Under the pieces are notes generated by a model. That model had not been told where the DNA came from and did no database searches. It saw only the letters and a program-made list of their open reading frames with translations. The position numbers were made by a program, and so were the translations under genes. A stretch of DNA of 64,000 nucleotides from CAIMFV01 sp040757715 (lineage in GTDB: Bacteria; Pseudomonadota; Alphaproteobacteria; Caulobacterales; Caulobacteraceae). The DNA lies in the NCBI GenBank assembly GCA_040757715.1, contig JBFLWS010000011.1:1-64000 (forward strand), written 5' to 3'. Numbering within the stretch: position 1 is the stretch's first letter; the number at the start of each line of letters is the position of its first letter. This document shows, piece by piece, positions 50,314-58,919 of this stretch.

Positions 50314-50328
50314 GTTCTCGTTCTGTTC
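50314..50328 (+). promoter_or_regulatory. LexA/SOS box of dinB operon
   Basis: GTTC-TCGTTCT-GTTC matches GTTC-N7-GTTC exactly and ends 22 bp before the dinB ATG. Confidence 0.85.
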
Positions 50329-50350
50329 GGAGCCTGCTAAGCTAACGTCG

Positions 50351-51433
50351 ATGGGCGACGCACTTCGCAAAATCATCCACGTCGACATGGACGCCTTCTA
50401 TGCGTCCGTTGAACAGCGGGATAACCCGGACCTGCGGGGCAAGCCCTTGGCTGTCGGCCACGGCGCGCGCCGTGGTGTGGTGGCTGCCGCGTCCTATGAA
50501 GCGCGCGCCTTCGGCATCCGGTCGGCCCTTCCCTCGGTGACCGCGCTGCGGCAATGTCCGGATCTCGTTTTCGTGCCGCCGCGCTTTGACGTCTATCGCG
50601 CCGTCTCCCAGCAGATCCATGCGATCTTCGCGGAGTTCACCGAGCTGATCGAACCGCTGGCGCTGGACGAGGCCTACCTGGACGTCACGGCCGACTGGGC
50701 CGGTCTGGAGACCGCCTGGCAAACCGCGAAGGCGATCCGCGCTCGCATCCTGGAGGAGACGGGCCTGACGGCGTCGGCGGGCATCTCCTACAACAAGTTC
50801 CTGGCCAAACTGGCGTCGGGCCGGCGGAAGCCAAATGGCCAGTTCGCCATCCAGCCGCACGAAGGGGAGGCATTCGTCGAGGCCCTGCCCGTGGCCAAGT
50901 TCCATGGCGTCGGCCCCGCGACGGCCGACAAGATGCACCGTCTCGGGATCCACAGCGGCGCCGACCTGAAGAGCTGGTCGCTGCAGGACCTGCAGGCGCG
51001 GTTCGGGAAGTCGGGATCGTGGTATTACGGCATTGCCCGCGGCCAGGACCTGCGCGAGGTGAACCCCAACCGCGAGCGTAAATCCTCCGGGTCGGAGACC
51101 ACATTCGAAGAGGACCTGGTCGACCCGGTCAAGATCGAGGCCGGCGTGCTGGCCATGGCCGATGATGTTTGGGCTTGGTGCGAGAAGACTGGGCGGCGGG
51201 CTCGGACCGTGACTGTCAAGATCAAGTGGGCCGACTTCCAGCAAGCGACGCGCAGCCAATCCTACGCCCGGCCGGTGGAGAGCCAGGCGGAGTTGCACGA
51301 GGCGAGCCTCGCGCTGATCCGATCGGTTTTTCCGCCACCGAAGGAAATCCGGCTAGTGGGCGTCACCCTGTCGAACTTCGCCCCCGGTCACGGGGCCGGC
51401 GCCGCCGAACTGCTCCGCTTGGCGGCTGAATGA
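50351..51433 (+). CDS. dinB: DNA polymerase IV (DinB)
   Basis: The 360-residue Y-family polymerase has intact catalytic residues: IIHVDMDAFYASVEQRDNP at the start and LALDEAYLDVT (about 100-110), plus ASAGISYNKFLAKLAS and the little-finger domain (RKSSGSETTFEED). It performs translesion synthesis under SOS control, as the LexA box directly upstream shows. Its stop overlaps the next start (ATGA), so the two downstream nuclease-like genes are likely expressed with it. Confidence 0.96.
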   Translation: MGDALRKIIHVDMDAFYASVEQRDNPDLRGKPLAVGHGARRGVVAAASYEARAFGIRSALPSVTALRQCPDLVFVPPRFDVYRAVSQQIHAIFAEFTELIEPLALDEAYLDVTADWAGLETAWQTAKAIRARILEETGLTASAGISYNKFLAKLASGRRKPNGQFAIQPHEGEAFVEALPVAKFHGVGPATADKMHRLGIHSGADLKSWSLQDLQARFGKSGSWYYGIARGQDLREVNPNRERKSSGSETTFEEDLVDPVKIEAGVLAMADDVWAWCEKTGRRARTVTVKIKWADFQQATRSQSYARPVESQAELHEASLALIRSVFPPPKEIRLVGVTLSNFAPGHGAGAAELLRLAAE

Positions 51434-52761
51434 CCATGGCCACCGACCTCCGCGCGAAGCTTGCCGCCTCCCTCCATCCCATGACGCACGCCGTGCTCGA
51501 TGTTGAGCCCATGCGGATCGCGGGATTGGAGATACCGCGTGGCGAAGGGCTCTCAAAGAGTCAGCGGATCGACCTCGCCTTGGACGGCCTCTCCGAGAAG
51601 GCCATAGCGGGGCTGGCGCTGAAATTCGCCCAGGCGCGAGGCGACATTCCCCTCGACGAGGCTGCCCGAAAGGTGCTCGAGGCCGACGAGCCCGCCCTGA
51701 CCCGGATCACGCGCCGTGACGTCGCACGCGTGTTCGGCGATGACCTTACGGGCGAGGCCGACCTCCTGGAGCTGCTTGGCCGCTACTTCATCCTCTCCGA
51801 CCCGTTCGAGGAGGCCTTCGGCGGAAACGGCAAGAGCCTGCGGTACAAGATTGACCGATACATGGTGCAGAACCCCGGCGACTGGTCGGTCGAGGAGCTT
51901 TTCACCGAGCTCGGCGCGTTCGACTGCTCGCGGGCGCGGTTCGCCGCCATTTTGCAGGAGGTCGTCCACCCACTGGCCCGTTCGGGGGAAGAACAAGCCG
52001 AGACGGTGAAGGCACTGAACAAGATCCTGGCGCGGGACGGTTACGAGCTGGGGCCTGATGGAGAGGAGTCGGGACACCCGATCTACGCGTTCCGGCCGAT
52101 CGTGCGCGGCGTCGGCGGACGCCCCAAGAACCTGATCTTTGCCTCACGCGGGCCCAAGCCGGAGCTCGGGTTCGCCGACGCCATAAACAACGACATCGTG
52201 GTGCTTTCCGGCGAGGAGAGCTGCCTGGTCTACGACCGGCCGATCGGCGCAAACGGCCTGCTGTGGTCCGACCTGGTCACGTGGTGGTCGGCGCAGACGC
52301 CGGGGAGCGACGCCGCCAGTCTCGGTAAACGGCTGCAGGAATCGCTCGCCTCCGAAGCAGAGAAGAAGGTGTTCGCGACCTACTTCAAGATTTTCCGGCC
52401 CACGCTTGGCGCCGCCCTGCCGGCGCTGCTTCCCCAAGTCTACCTGCACTACGACCCGGCCGTGGTGAAGTCGCTGCGGCACCGTCTCCCGTTGCCGCGG
52501 CAGCGAATGGATTTCCTCCTCCTCCTGCCAGGCCGCCAGCGGATAGTGGTCGAAGTGGATGGCAAACATCATTTCGCCGAGGGGGAGAAGGCGTCGTTAA
52601 AGGTCTATAGTGAAATGGTCTCCGCCGACCGAGAACTCCGCCTTGCCGGCTATGAGGTGTACCGGTTCGGAGCGAACGAACTGGTCGGCGCACGGGCGGA
52701 GTCGTTGATCGAGGACTTTTTCAACAAGCTCCTCCGCTTGCATCGCATCATCCAGGGGTAG
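51430..52761 (+). CDS. AbiJ-like protein with C-terminal nuclease-like domain
   Basis: The 443-residue product has an N-terminal segment (SKSQRIDLALDGLSEKAIAG) and a middle domain (LLELLGRYFILSDPF; LRYKIDRYMVQNPGDWSVEE; LFTELGAFDCSRARFAAILQ; LNKILARDGYEL) like the AbiJ_NTD3-containing abortive-infection proteins. The C-terminal ~100 residues (RQRMDFLLLLPGRQRIVVEV, DGKHHFAEG, MVSADRELRLAGYEVYRFG) read as a VSR/DUF559-like PD-(D/E)XK nuclease with D...E-x-D. It overlaps dinB (ATGA), tying a likely defence nuclease to the SOS response. Confidence 0.7.
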   Translation: MTMATDLRAKLAASLHPMTHAVLDVEPMRIAGLEIPRGEGLSKSQRIDLALDGLSEKAIAGLALKFAQARGDIPLDEAARKVLEADEPALTRITRRDVARVFGDDLTGEADLLELLGRYFILSDPFEEAFGGNGKSLRYKIDRYMVQNPGDWSVEELFTELGAFDCSRARFAAILQEVVHPLARSGEEQAETVKALNKILARDGYELGPDGEESGHPIYAFRPIVRGVGGRPKNLIFASRGPKPELGFADAINNDIVVLSGEESCLVYDRPIGANGLLWSDLVTWWSAQTPGSDAASLGKRLQESLASEAEKKVFATYFKIFRPTLGAALPALLPQVYLHYDPAVVKSLRHRLPLPRQRMDFLLLLPGRQRIVVEVDGKHHFAEGEKASLKVYSEMVSADRELRLAGYEVYRFGANELVGARAESLIEDFFNKLLRLHRIIQG

Positions 52762-52764
52762 GAC

Positions 52765-54150
52765 ATGGCGGTCATCGCCATCGACGAGCGGCGCTTCAAC
52801 GCCCTCGCGGGCTATGTCCGCGATCCGCGGCTTGTGCGGGTGGTCCAGGAATACGACTGGTTGGCGACTGACGATGGGCGTTTGCTGGCCGTCCTGACCT
52901 GGGATCGTATCGACTACGATTTCGGCTGGATTATCCTGGGGCGAGACGAGCGTCGTCAGTTCCGGGCCATCGACGTCGATTCGTCGATGGCGACGACAGA
53001 GGAGGCGCGCGCCAGCCTGATGACAGCCATGGCGCGGTGGCAAGCGGAGCCCGACGAAGCCCACTACCAGGGTGACCAGGTCGGAGCGCCGGTTGATTTC
53101 TTTCAACCGATCGTTCCAGACGAAAAGCTCCATCGGAACTTCAAACTGCTTGTCGAACATCCCCGTTATTCGCCGGCCCGCGAGATGATCGCGGCCATGA
53201 TGCCCTATTTCGAAGACGTCGACGGGAACTTCATCGAACAGTTTCAGACAACCGGGTTCGATCCGCGGATCTGGGAGCTCTACCTCTATTCGACCTTCAC
53301 CGAACTTGGCTTTGCGCGCGACAAAACCGTACAGGTCCCTGATTTCGTGCTGGCCAGCTTGCGTGGGGGCATCGCCGTTGAGGCGACGACCGCCAATCCA
53401 CCCGACGGCCGGACGCTTGTTGTCCCTGAGGATCCTGACGAGCGCCGCGCCTACATTGAGAACTACATCCCCATTAAAATCGCCCGCGCCCTCAAGCGGA
53501 AGCTGAACAGGGAGCAGGCCTATTGGAATGCTCCGGGGCTTGAGGGTGTGCCGTTCCTCATCGCGGTCCAGGACTTCCATGCGGCCGCCTCGATGACGAT
53601 GGTCGTGCCGGCGGCGACCGAGTATGTGTTCGGCGTCCGCCACAGTCAGGTTGAAGGCCGCATACGGATCGAGTGGATCGATGAGCATCGCTTCGGCGGC
53701 GCGGCCGAGCCGTCCGGGTTTTTCCGGCTGCCCAACAGCGAGAACATCAGCGCGGTGCTTGTGAACGCCCAGGGCACGCTGCTCAAATTCAATCGGCTCG
53801 GCTACGTCGCAGGCTTCGGCAACCGCCGACTGCGGATCTCGCGACGCGGCCTTCTACGACAAGACGGGAATCTCGCCGATCCTCGGCCGGTCATCTTCCA
53901 AGACCGCGTGTATGACCCCGGCTACAGCGAGACCTGGGTCGAGGGGATGGTCGTTCTCCACAACCCACGGGCAAAGTGCCCGCTCGACCCCAACCTGTTG
54001 CCTGGGGCGACCCACGAGTTTCTGGAGCCCGACGGGCGCATCATGAGCCTGCTGCCGGAGCGGCCCGTGTACTTCTCTCAAACCTTCATCGATCTTGAGG
54101 GCGACGCCGGCCCGCCCTCTGAGGATGACGCGGTCGCTGCGGCAAGCTGA
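52765..54150 (+). CDS. Unknown protein with PD-(D/E)XK-like core
   Basis: The 461-residue product contains IWELYLYSTFTELGFARD (about 168), VPDFVLASLRGG and GIAVEATTANP (about 207), a spacing like the E...PD...E-x-T core of restriction-like nucleases, though the usual Lys is replaced by Thr. The rest (ENYIPIKIARALKRKLN; WVEGMVVLHNPRAKCPLDP) is typical of a conserved but unnamed family. It starts 3 bp after the AbiJ-like gene and so is the third gene of the dinB operon. A two-component nuclease system is possible. Confidence 0.55.
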   Translation: MAVIAIDERRFNALAGYVRDPRLVRVVQEYDWLATDDGRLLAVLTWDRIDYDFGWIILGRDERRQFRAIDVDSSMATTEEARASLMTAMARWQAEPDEAHYQGDQVGAPVDFFQPIVPDEKLHRNFKLLVEHPRYSPAREMIAAMMPYFEDVDGNFIEQFQTTGFDPRIWELYLYSTFTELGFARDKTVQVPDFVLASLRGGIAVEATTANPPDGRTLVVPEDPDERRAYIENYIPIKIARALKRKLNREQAYWNAPGLEGVPFLIAVQDFHAAASMTMVVPAATEYVFGVRHSQVEGRIRIEWIDEHRFGGAAEPSGFFRLPNSENISAVLVNAQGTLLKFNRLGYVAGFGNRRLRISRRGLLRQDGNLADPRPVIFQDRVYDPGYSETWVEGMVVLHNPRAKCPLDPNLLPGATHEFLEPDGRIMSLLPERPVYFSQTFIDLEGDAGPPSEDDAVAAAS

Positions 54151-54162
54151 CGGAGGCGCACC

Positions 54163-54777
54163 TTACTGGACGCGCTCGACCGTCCAAGACTTGAAATCTG
54201 GTGCAACCGAGACCCGCCAGGTCGGGGCATTTCCACCGGCGACATTGAGGTTCGTGACGCCGTAGACGTAGGCACCGTCGATCACTTCCTGCAGCCCCAT
54301 CGCCCACGCGGTATCGAAGTGGAGAGGCGAGGGAAGGAGCCGCGCGACGCGATTTGGATGCCATGCACCTCCGGCCGCGTTCAAGAAGACGAGCAGGGTT
54401 TTGCCCGTGGCGTAGGCGGCGCCGCCTTTTTCAACTTTCAGCCGGATCTGCGCCAAGACACGGTCCTCAACGGACGGCGCGTCACTGTCGCCGAGCTCTG
54501 GCACCATCACGTGCTCCGTCGGCCAAGTCGCCTCTGAGTCAGCTTCGCAGATGATCCCGTCCCCGCCCGTCGGGTCGGTCGTGAAATAGAAGTCTCCTTC
54601 GCCCGCAGCGGCCATAGCGACACACAGGAGCCAGTTGCCGAGGATCTCCCGCGACCTCAGATCGCCAAACCGAGCGAACGGCTTGCCGGCCTGGAGATGG
54701 CGTCCGTCGCGGATGAAGGGCTCGAGTTCCTTGAGAGCGAGCTCTAGCGATCTAAATCTGCGGACGGGGTGTTTCAT
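54163..54777 (-). CDS. Unknown 204-residue protein
   Basis: The product includes QAGKPFARFGDLRSREILGN, DFYFTTDPTGGDGIICEADS, ATWPTEHVMVPE and KTLLVFLNAAGGAWHPNRVA. The TGGDGII...E...EHV pattern occurs in conserved genes near restriction and defence loci; it may be a nuclease-like fold (D...E...H) but I cannot name it. It converges on the 52765 gene with 12 bp between them. Confidence 0.55.
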   Translation of the reverse strand: MKHPVRRFRSLELALKELEPFIRDGRHLQAGKPFARFGDLRSREILGNWLLCVAMAAAGEGDFYFTTDPTGGDGIICEADSEATWPTEHVMVPELGDSDAPSVEDRVLAQIRLKVEKGGAAYATGKTLLVFLNAAGGAWHPNRVARLLPSPLHFDTAWAMGLQEVIDGAYVYGVTNLNVAGGNAPTWRVSVAPDFKSWTVERVQ

Positions 54778-54850
54778 CAGCCTGCCGCAGGTTCGAGACG
54801 CCGTGAGGATGTGGCGATTCCGCTTGCCGGCAGAGTCGGCGGGCCACGAC

Positions 54851-55630
54851 TTAGTATTTCCGAAACGGCGTAGGTTCCTTGGCTTTCACCGGGTCAAGGC
54901 GTCGGGCCTCGGCGCGGTCGAGGTGGAGCTGGCGTGCCTTGGCCGCATTGTCGAGCGAGCGCTCGATGCGCGACGTCAACGTGCCCCAGGACTCGTAGGG
55001 CGGCGGGAAGCGCGCCTCGAGATCGAACTCGCGGATACAGAACTGGCCCAGCCGCAAGCTCTTTTCGGCCGCGTGCAGGATGATGTTGAAGATATTCACC
55101 GCGAGCTGGCCCTCCCGCTCCCACCAGTCGTCCACGAGCTTCTCGATCTCGTGAAGGGAGTCGTAGAAGCGGATCACAGCGATCGCCTTCTCACTCGGTA
55201 GGTCGCGCACTTGCGGCGCGTTCGGATAAAGGGTCGGCCGATAGGGCCGGAAGTCGGACTGCTGGTCTTTGGTCTCGACGCCGTTGATCGCGGCCTCGCA
55301 GATGAAATTCGCCGACGCCCGGTCGACGATGTACTGCACCCGCTCGATCGTGCGCTGCAGCTCTGGCGCCAAAGTGTCGACCGCTTCGGCCTGGCGCCTT
55401 GCCTTGTCCTCCGCATCGGTGCGGCGCTTGTTCAGCTCGGTGATCCAGGAGCCCAGCAAGGCGCCGCCCGCGCCGAACAACGACCCGGCCAACGGCGTGA
55501 TGTTAAGAGCCAGCGCCCCGCCCCCGCCAAGGAACAGGCCGACCGAGACGGCCATGTGCGGGTTTACTTTGATGTAGCCGAAGACGCGCTTGGGCCCGAA
55601 ACCTTTCGACTGCTTCTCTAGGTCAGCCAT
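54851..55630 (-). CDS. Unknown membrane-anchored coiled-coil protein
   Basis: The 259-residue product has two close hydrophobic helices near residues 24-62 (HMAVSVGLFLGGGGALALN; LAGSLFGAGGALLGSWI), a charged coiled-coil-like segment (ELNKRRTDAEDKARRQAEAV) and a helical C-terminus. A membrane-anchored helical protein beside AbiV suggests a defence effector or sensor, but no family was recognised. It lies 54 bp from the AbiV gene on the same strand and may be co-transcribed. Confidence 0.6.
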   Translation of the reverse strand: MADLEKQSKGFGPKRVFGYIKVNPHMAVSVGLFLGGGGALALNITPLAGSLFGAGGALLGSWITELNKRRTDAEDKARRQAEAVDTLAPELQRTIERVQYIVDRASANFICEAAINGVETKDQQSDFRPYRPTLYPNAPQVRDLPSEKAIAVIRFYDSLHEIEKLVDDWWEREGQLAVNIFNIILHAAEKSLRLGQFCIREFDLEARFPPPYESWGTLTSRIERSLDNAAKARQLHLDRAEARRLDPVKAKEPTPFRKY

Positions 55631-55684
55631 CGCGCCCTCTCGTGCCCAATGAATCTAGGGGCCGGAGCGTTGTTGCAAGCGTCC

Positions 55685-57208
55685 TCACCGGGCGTCCCCC
55701 TGCGCCGGCGTCACATCGTCGCCCTCGGTCCCAACCTCCAGGATGCGCCGCCAGGTGCGTTTGGCGACCTGGATCAGGTAGAGGTCCGTGACGTGCTTGG
55801 CGGTGCGCAGGTTGGCCAGGCTCGACTCGTCCGGATTGCCGACGGTCGTGAGGGACTTGAACAGGAGCTCGCGGTGCTCGCGCTCGGGCACCATCTCGGC
55901 GAAGGCGGCGTGCAGACGGGAATCGACGTCCGCCTGGGTCCCGTCCCACCCGCCGTGTGCGCGGAGCGCTCCGAACAGCGCGAAGGTGAAGGCCATCCGG
56001 GCCGTCTGGTCCATGTTGTAATAGACGTCCGACTTGGCGATGAACGCCAGACCGTGGAAGTAGTGGCTGAAGATCGGCTCCGCCTCGGCTTCGGACAGCG
56101 GCATGAAGGCCATCATGCAGGTCACCGCCCGGTCGATCATCTCGTCGGTAAGCGCGACCGCGCGGCCGGTCCCCCAGAAGCTCTCGCCGATGTCGATGTT
56201 CATCGAGGCCCCGTTCTCCAGGTCCTGGACGCCCTTGAACATCTCCTTCTCGAAGCCCGGCGGCTCGAACCAGAAGTAGCCGATCGTCGCGATGCTGAGG
56301 CAGGCCAAGACGACCTTCGACAAGCTGGCGAGGCGCCCGTGCAGGGCCGACACCGGCAGATTGTCGTGTAGGGTAATCTGCAGGGTGCAGCGGTCCTTCT
56401 TGCCCGCCCAAAGCAACTGGACGGTGTCGAACCGCTCGTTCCAACGCGCCAGGGCCTTCGGCCGCAGGGAATGGGAGGGAGTGTAGATCGTGACATTGGC
56501 GCGCCAGCGCGGCTTCTCCTCACCCTTTTCCGCCGCCGGCCGCTTCAGCTCCGCCTCGGCCAGGGCGCGCATTTCCTCGTCGTTGCGCGCGATCTCCTCG
56601 CGGATCCACGCCACCCATTCTCGCGGTCGCTCACCAAGCTCCTGGTATTTGGCGATGGAGGCCGGGCTCAGGATCATGCGCGAGAGCTGCTGGTCCGACA
56701 TGGCGTCGAGAAACCACCTTGTCAGCTCATCGGCCTCGCCGGTCCCGGCGCCGCGCGCCTGCTCGTAGTCGAGGCGAGCGCAAGCGAGCTGAAGCGCCTC
56801 GGCGGCGGCCTCTGGCGACACCACGTCGCTGGGCGGCGGCTCGGTGATCTCAGCCTCTGGATCGACATAGAGCGAGGCCAGCCGCATCGCGTGGGCGTGT
56901 TCGGCGAACTGGCGCGCAGCCTCAAAGTCGGCGGGATCGATGCGGGTCAGGGGCGACCAGATAGCCCACTGCAGCTTGCGCCGGTGATTATCGAGGGACT
57001 TCGCCACCCACGACCCTTCGAAGCGGTCCGGATCGACCATCCCGCCGCCGAGCATACTGGCCTTGCCGACCTCCTCGAGGGCCAGCAGGCTCAGGTGGTA
57101 GACGATATGGGGGAAGTCCGCGCCGCCCCCCAACCGGTCGGCCGCAGCGATGAACTTAGCGGACTGCTCAAGGCAAAGACCGCGCGCTCTCTGTAGCTTC
57201 TCATTCAT
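55685..57208 (-). CDS. AbiV-type abortive infection protein
   Basis: The 507-residue product begins with the AbiV family N-terminus: RARGLCLEQSAKFIAAADRL, then FPHIVYHLSLLALEEVGKAS, MLGG. The remainder (LQWAIWSPLTRIDPADFEAA; ITLHDNLPVSALHGRL; AFIAKSDVYYNMDQTARMAF) is longer than classical AbiV (about 200 residues) and has no recognised domain. The ATG at 57208 is chosen; the longer frame upstream is not protein-like. AbiV proteins stop phage translation in lactococci; here the role is inferred. Confidence 0.7.
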   Translation of the reverse strand: MNEKLQRARGLCLEQSAKFIAAADRLGGGADFPHIVYHLSLLALEEVGKASMLGGGMVDPDRFEGSWVAKSLDNHRRKLQWAIWSPLTRIDPADFEAARQFAEHAHAMRLASLYVDPEAEITEPPPSDVVSPEAAAEALQLACARLDYEQARGAGTGEADELTRWFLDAMSDQQLSRMILSPASIAKYQELGERPREWVAWIREEIARNDEEMRALAEAELKRPAAEKGEEKPRWRANVTIYTPSHSLRPKALARWNERFDTVQLLWAGKKDRCTLQITLHDNLPVSALHGRLASLSKVVLACLSIATIGYFWFEPPGFEKEMFKGVQDLENGASMNIDIGESFWGTGRAVALTDEMIDRAVTCMMAFMPLSEAEAEPIFSHYFHGLAFIAKSDVYYNMDQTARMAFTFALFGALRAHGGWDGTQADVDSRLHAAFAEMVPEREHRELLFKSLTTVGNPDESSLANLRTAKHVTDLYLIQVAKRTWRRILEVGTEGDDVTPAQGDAR

Positions 57209-57234
57209 GGCCAGTGCTTCGGGAATCGGCAGCT

Positions 57235-57546
57235 CTATTCTAGCGCCACGCCACCATTCCTCACCAGCGCGCCGCGAAGCCGCGGCATGGTGGATTGGAA
57301 GCCATCTACCGCGCCAACGACGTTCGATTTCCAAGGCTTGCCGTCGAAGTGGGTTTTGGCAGCATCGAAGCCCGCTTTGTCGACAAACGCCACCCAACCA
57401 GCGGTCGAGCCCTGATCAGTCAAAGCGAGGGTCGCCGCGACGGCTGCCGCTTGCGATACCGGCCCTTGGCGGCCAGGCCGTCTCGCTGCCCGCCGATCAC
57501 CACACGTAGCGTCCTTTATGTGGGATAAAGGGCAGGTTGGTGACAT
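57235..57546 (-). CDS. Possible small gene or gene remnant
   Basis: The last ~55 residues (GWVAFVDKAGFDAAKTHFDG; KPWKSNVVGAVDGFQSTMP) look like real protein, while the first half is Arg-rich and unconvincing. It could be the 3' end of a decayed gene or a short gene with a later start. It reads into the start region of the AbiV gene. No family recognised. Confidence 0.3.
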   Translation of the reverse strand: MSPTCPLSHIKDATCGDRRAARRPGRQGPVSQAAAVAATLALTDQGSTAGWVAFVDKAGFDAAKTHFDGKPWKSNVVGAVDGFQSTMPRLRGALVRNGGVALE

Positions 57547-57723
57547 CTCTATCTGGCTGTAGATATTTTGCGTCTAATATATCTTATCAGAAATAAATCG
57601 CGTAAGACCGTTATGGCGTAAGGGTTTTCGGATGCCGCTAGCAAGGGGCATTATCGGAAATGAGGCGTATATTTTAGGATGGACGGTTCTAGCGCGCTAG
57701 GCATGCCATCGCCATTCCACACC
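57547..57723. other. AT-rich intergenic island
   Basis: This stretch is much more AT-rich than the rest of the window (TCTAATATATCTTATCAGAA and similar) and separates the defence block from the metal block. It may mark a junction of two acquired segments. No gene or clear transposon end was recognised. Confidence 0.45.
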
Positions 57724-58791
57724 TCAGTGAGCATGCCCATGCCGATGGTGAAGGTCCGGGTAGTGCGGGTGCTTGTGCCGCATCGGCGCGTGGTGATGCC
57801 AGTGGGTATGGGGCTCGCCGGCTGGCTCGCCATTGCGATGGGCGTGCTGGTGGTGGGCGTCATGGACGTGATTGTGTTCGTGATCCATTGGCTGGTGAGC
57901 GTGCTCATGTTCGTGACGTTCGGAGAGGTGCAGCCAGACCCCGACCCCCATGAGCAGTGCAGCGCCGACAAGTGGCAGGGTGACAGGTTCTCGGAACAGC
58001 ATGAGCGCCAAGGCGGCCCCTAGGAATGGCGCTGTCGAGAAGTAGGCGCCGGTCCTCGCCGTCCCCAGATGGCGCAGCGCCAGGACGAACAGAACCAGAC
58101 TCACTCCGTAACCGAAGAAGCCCACGACGCCGGCGGCGGTGAGCGAGGCCGGCGCTGGCAGGCGGGCGCCGTTCGCGAAGGCCAGCGCTAGGTTGACCGC
58201 ACCGGCCACGACACCCTTGATCGCTGCGATCTGGACCGGATCTGCTGACGAAAGCTTGCGGGTCAGGTTGTTGTCCACGCCCCAGGCCAGGCAAGCGCCG
58301 ACGATGGCGAGCGCGCCCAATCCCACACCTGTGAGTCCGCCCTGCCAGGAGAGCAGCACGGCGCCGGCCAGGATCGCCGCGGCCCCCGTCAGCAGGCGAC
58401 GGTCGACGTTCTCCTTGAACCATAGCCAGGCGATGGCCATCGTCGCCAGGCCCTCCAGGTTCAGCAGCAGTGCCGCCGAAGATGCCGGTGTGCGCGCCAG
58501 CCCAAGCATCAACAACAAAGGGCCGATCACGCCACCAGAGACCACCACTAGGCCAAGCCAGGGCAGGTCGCCGCGTCGTAGCGGCGCCTCTGGCGCCTGG
58601 ACGCCCAAGAGACCGCGGATCAGGTGGATGAGCCCGAGGCCGACTCCCGAACCGAGATAGAGCAGACCCGCCAGCAGCCAGGGATCGACGCCGCCGCCCA
58701 ACAGGAGCTTGGCCAGCGGGGTCGACGCGCCGAACAGCGCCGCCGAAGCCAGAGCCATCGGCGCACCTGGCCACGAAATTGAAGGCTTCAT
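57724..58791 (-). CDS. EamA/DMT transporter with His-rich tail
   Basis: The 355-residue product has about ten membrane helices in two EamA repeats (LASAALFGASTPLAKLLLGG; LGALAIVGACLAWGVDNNLT) and then a hydrophilic tail of about 68 residues with roughly 26 histidines (HEHEHAHQPMDHEHNHVHDA). His-rich tails bind divalent metals such as Ni, Zn or Co. EamA transporters occur in arsenic clusters, and this one lies on the same strand beside arsH. Its substrate is unknown; metal export or sensing is inferred from the tail. Confidence 0.85.
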   Translation of the reverse strand: MKPSISWPGAPMALASAALFGASTPLAKLLLGGGVDPWLLAGLLYLGSGVGLGLIHLIRGLLGVQAPEAPLRRGDLPWLGLVVVSGGVIGPLLLMLGLARTPASSAALLLNLEGLATMAIAWLWFKENVDRRLLTGAAAILAGAVLLSWQGGLTGVGLGALAIVGACLAWGVDNNLTRKLSSADPVQIAAIKGVVAGAVNLALAFANGARLPAPASLTAAGVVGFFGYGVSLVLFVLALRHLGTARTGAYFSTAPFLGAALALMLFREPVTLPLVGAALLMGVGVWLHLSERHEHEHAHQPMDHEHNHVHDAHHQHAHRNGEPAGEPHTHWHHHAPMRHKHPHYPDLHHRHGHAH

Positions 58792-58919
58792 ACTGCCGCC
58801 ACCCGCTCCTCTAACCCGCCGCTCGATCGTTGCATCACGCTAGTTCCCGGGCGCCTCGGCCATCTCGTGCGACGCGGCTGGAATCCGAAAGCAGTATACG
58901 CGCCGTAGCCGGCCGCTTG

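Noticed and set aside
57600..57665. Possible Tn3-type transposon end in the AT-rich island
   Set aside because: Some strings (GGGGCATTATCGG, CGTAAG) recall such ends, but no matching inverted copy or transposase was found.
57679..58023. Plus-strand Val/Met-rich ORF that looks membrane-like
   Set aside because: It is the complement of the His codons (CAC/CAT read as GTG/ATG) in the DMT transporter tail.
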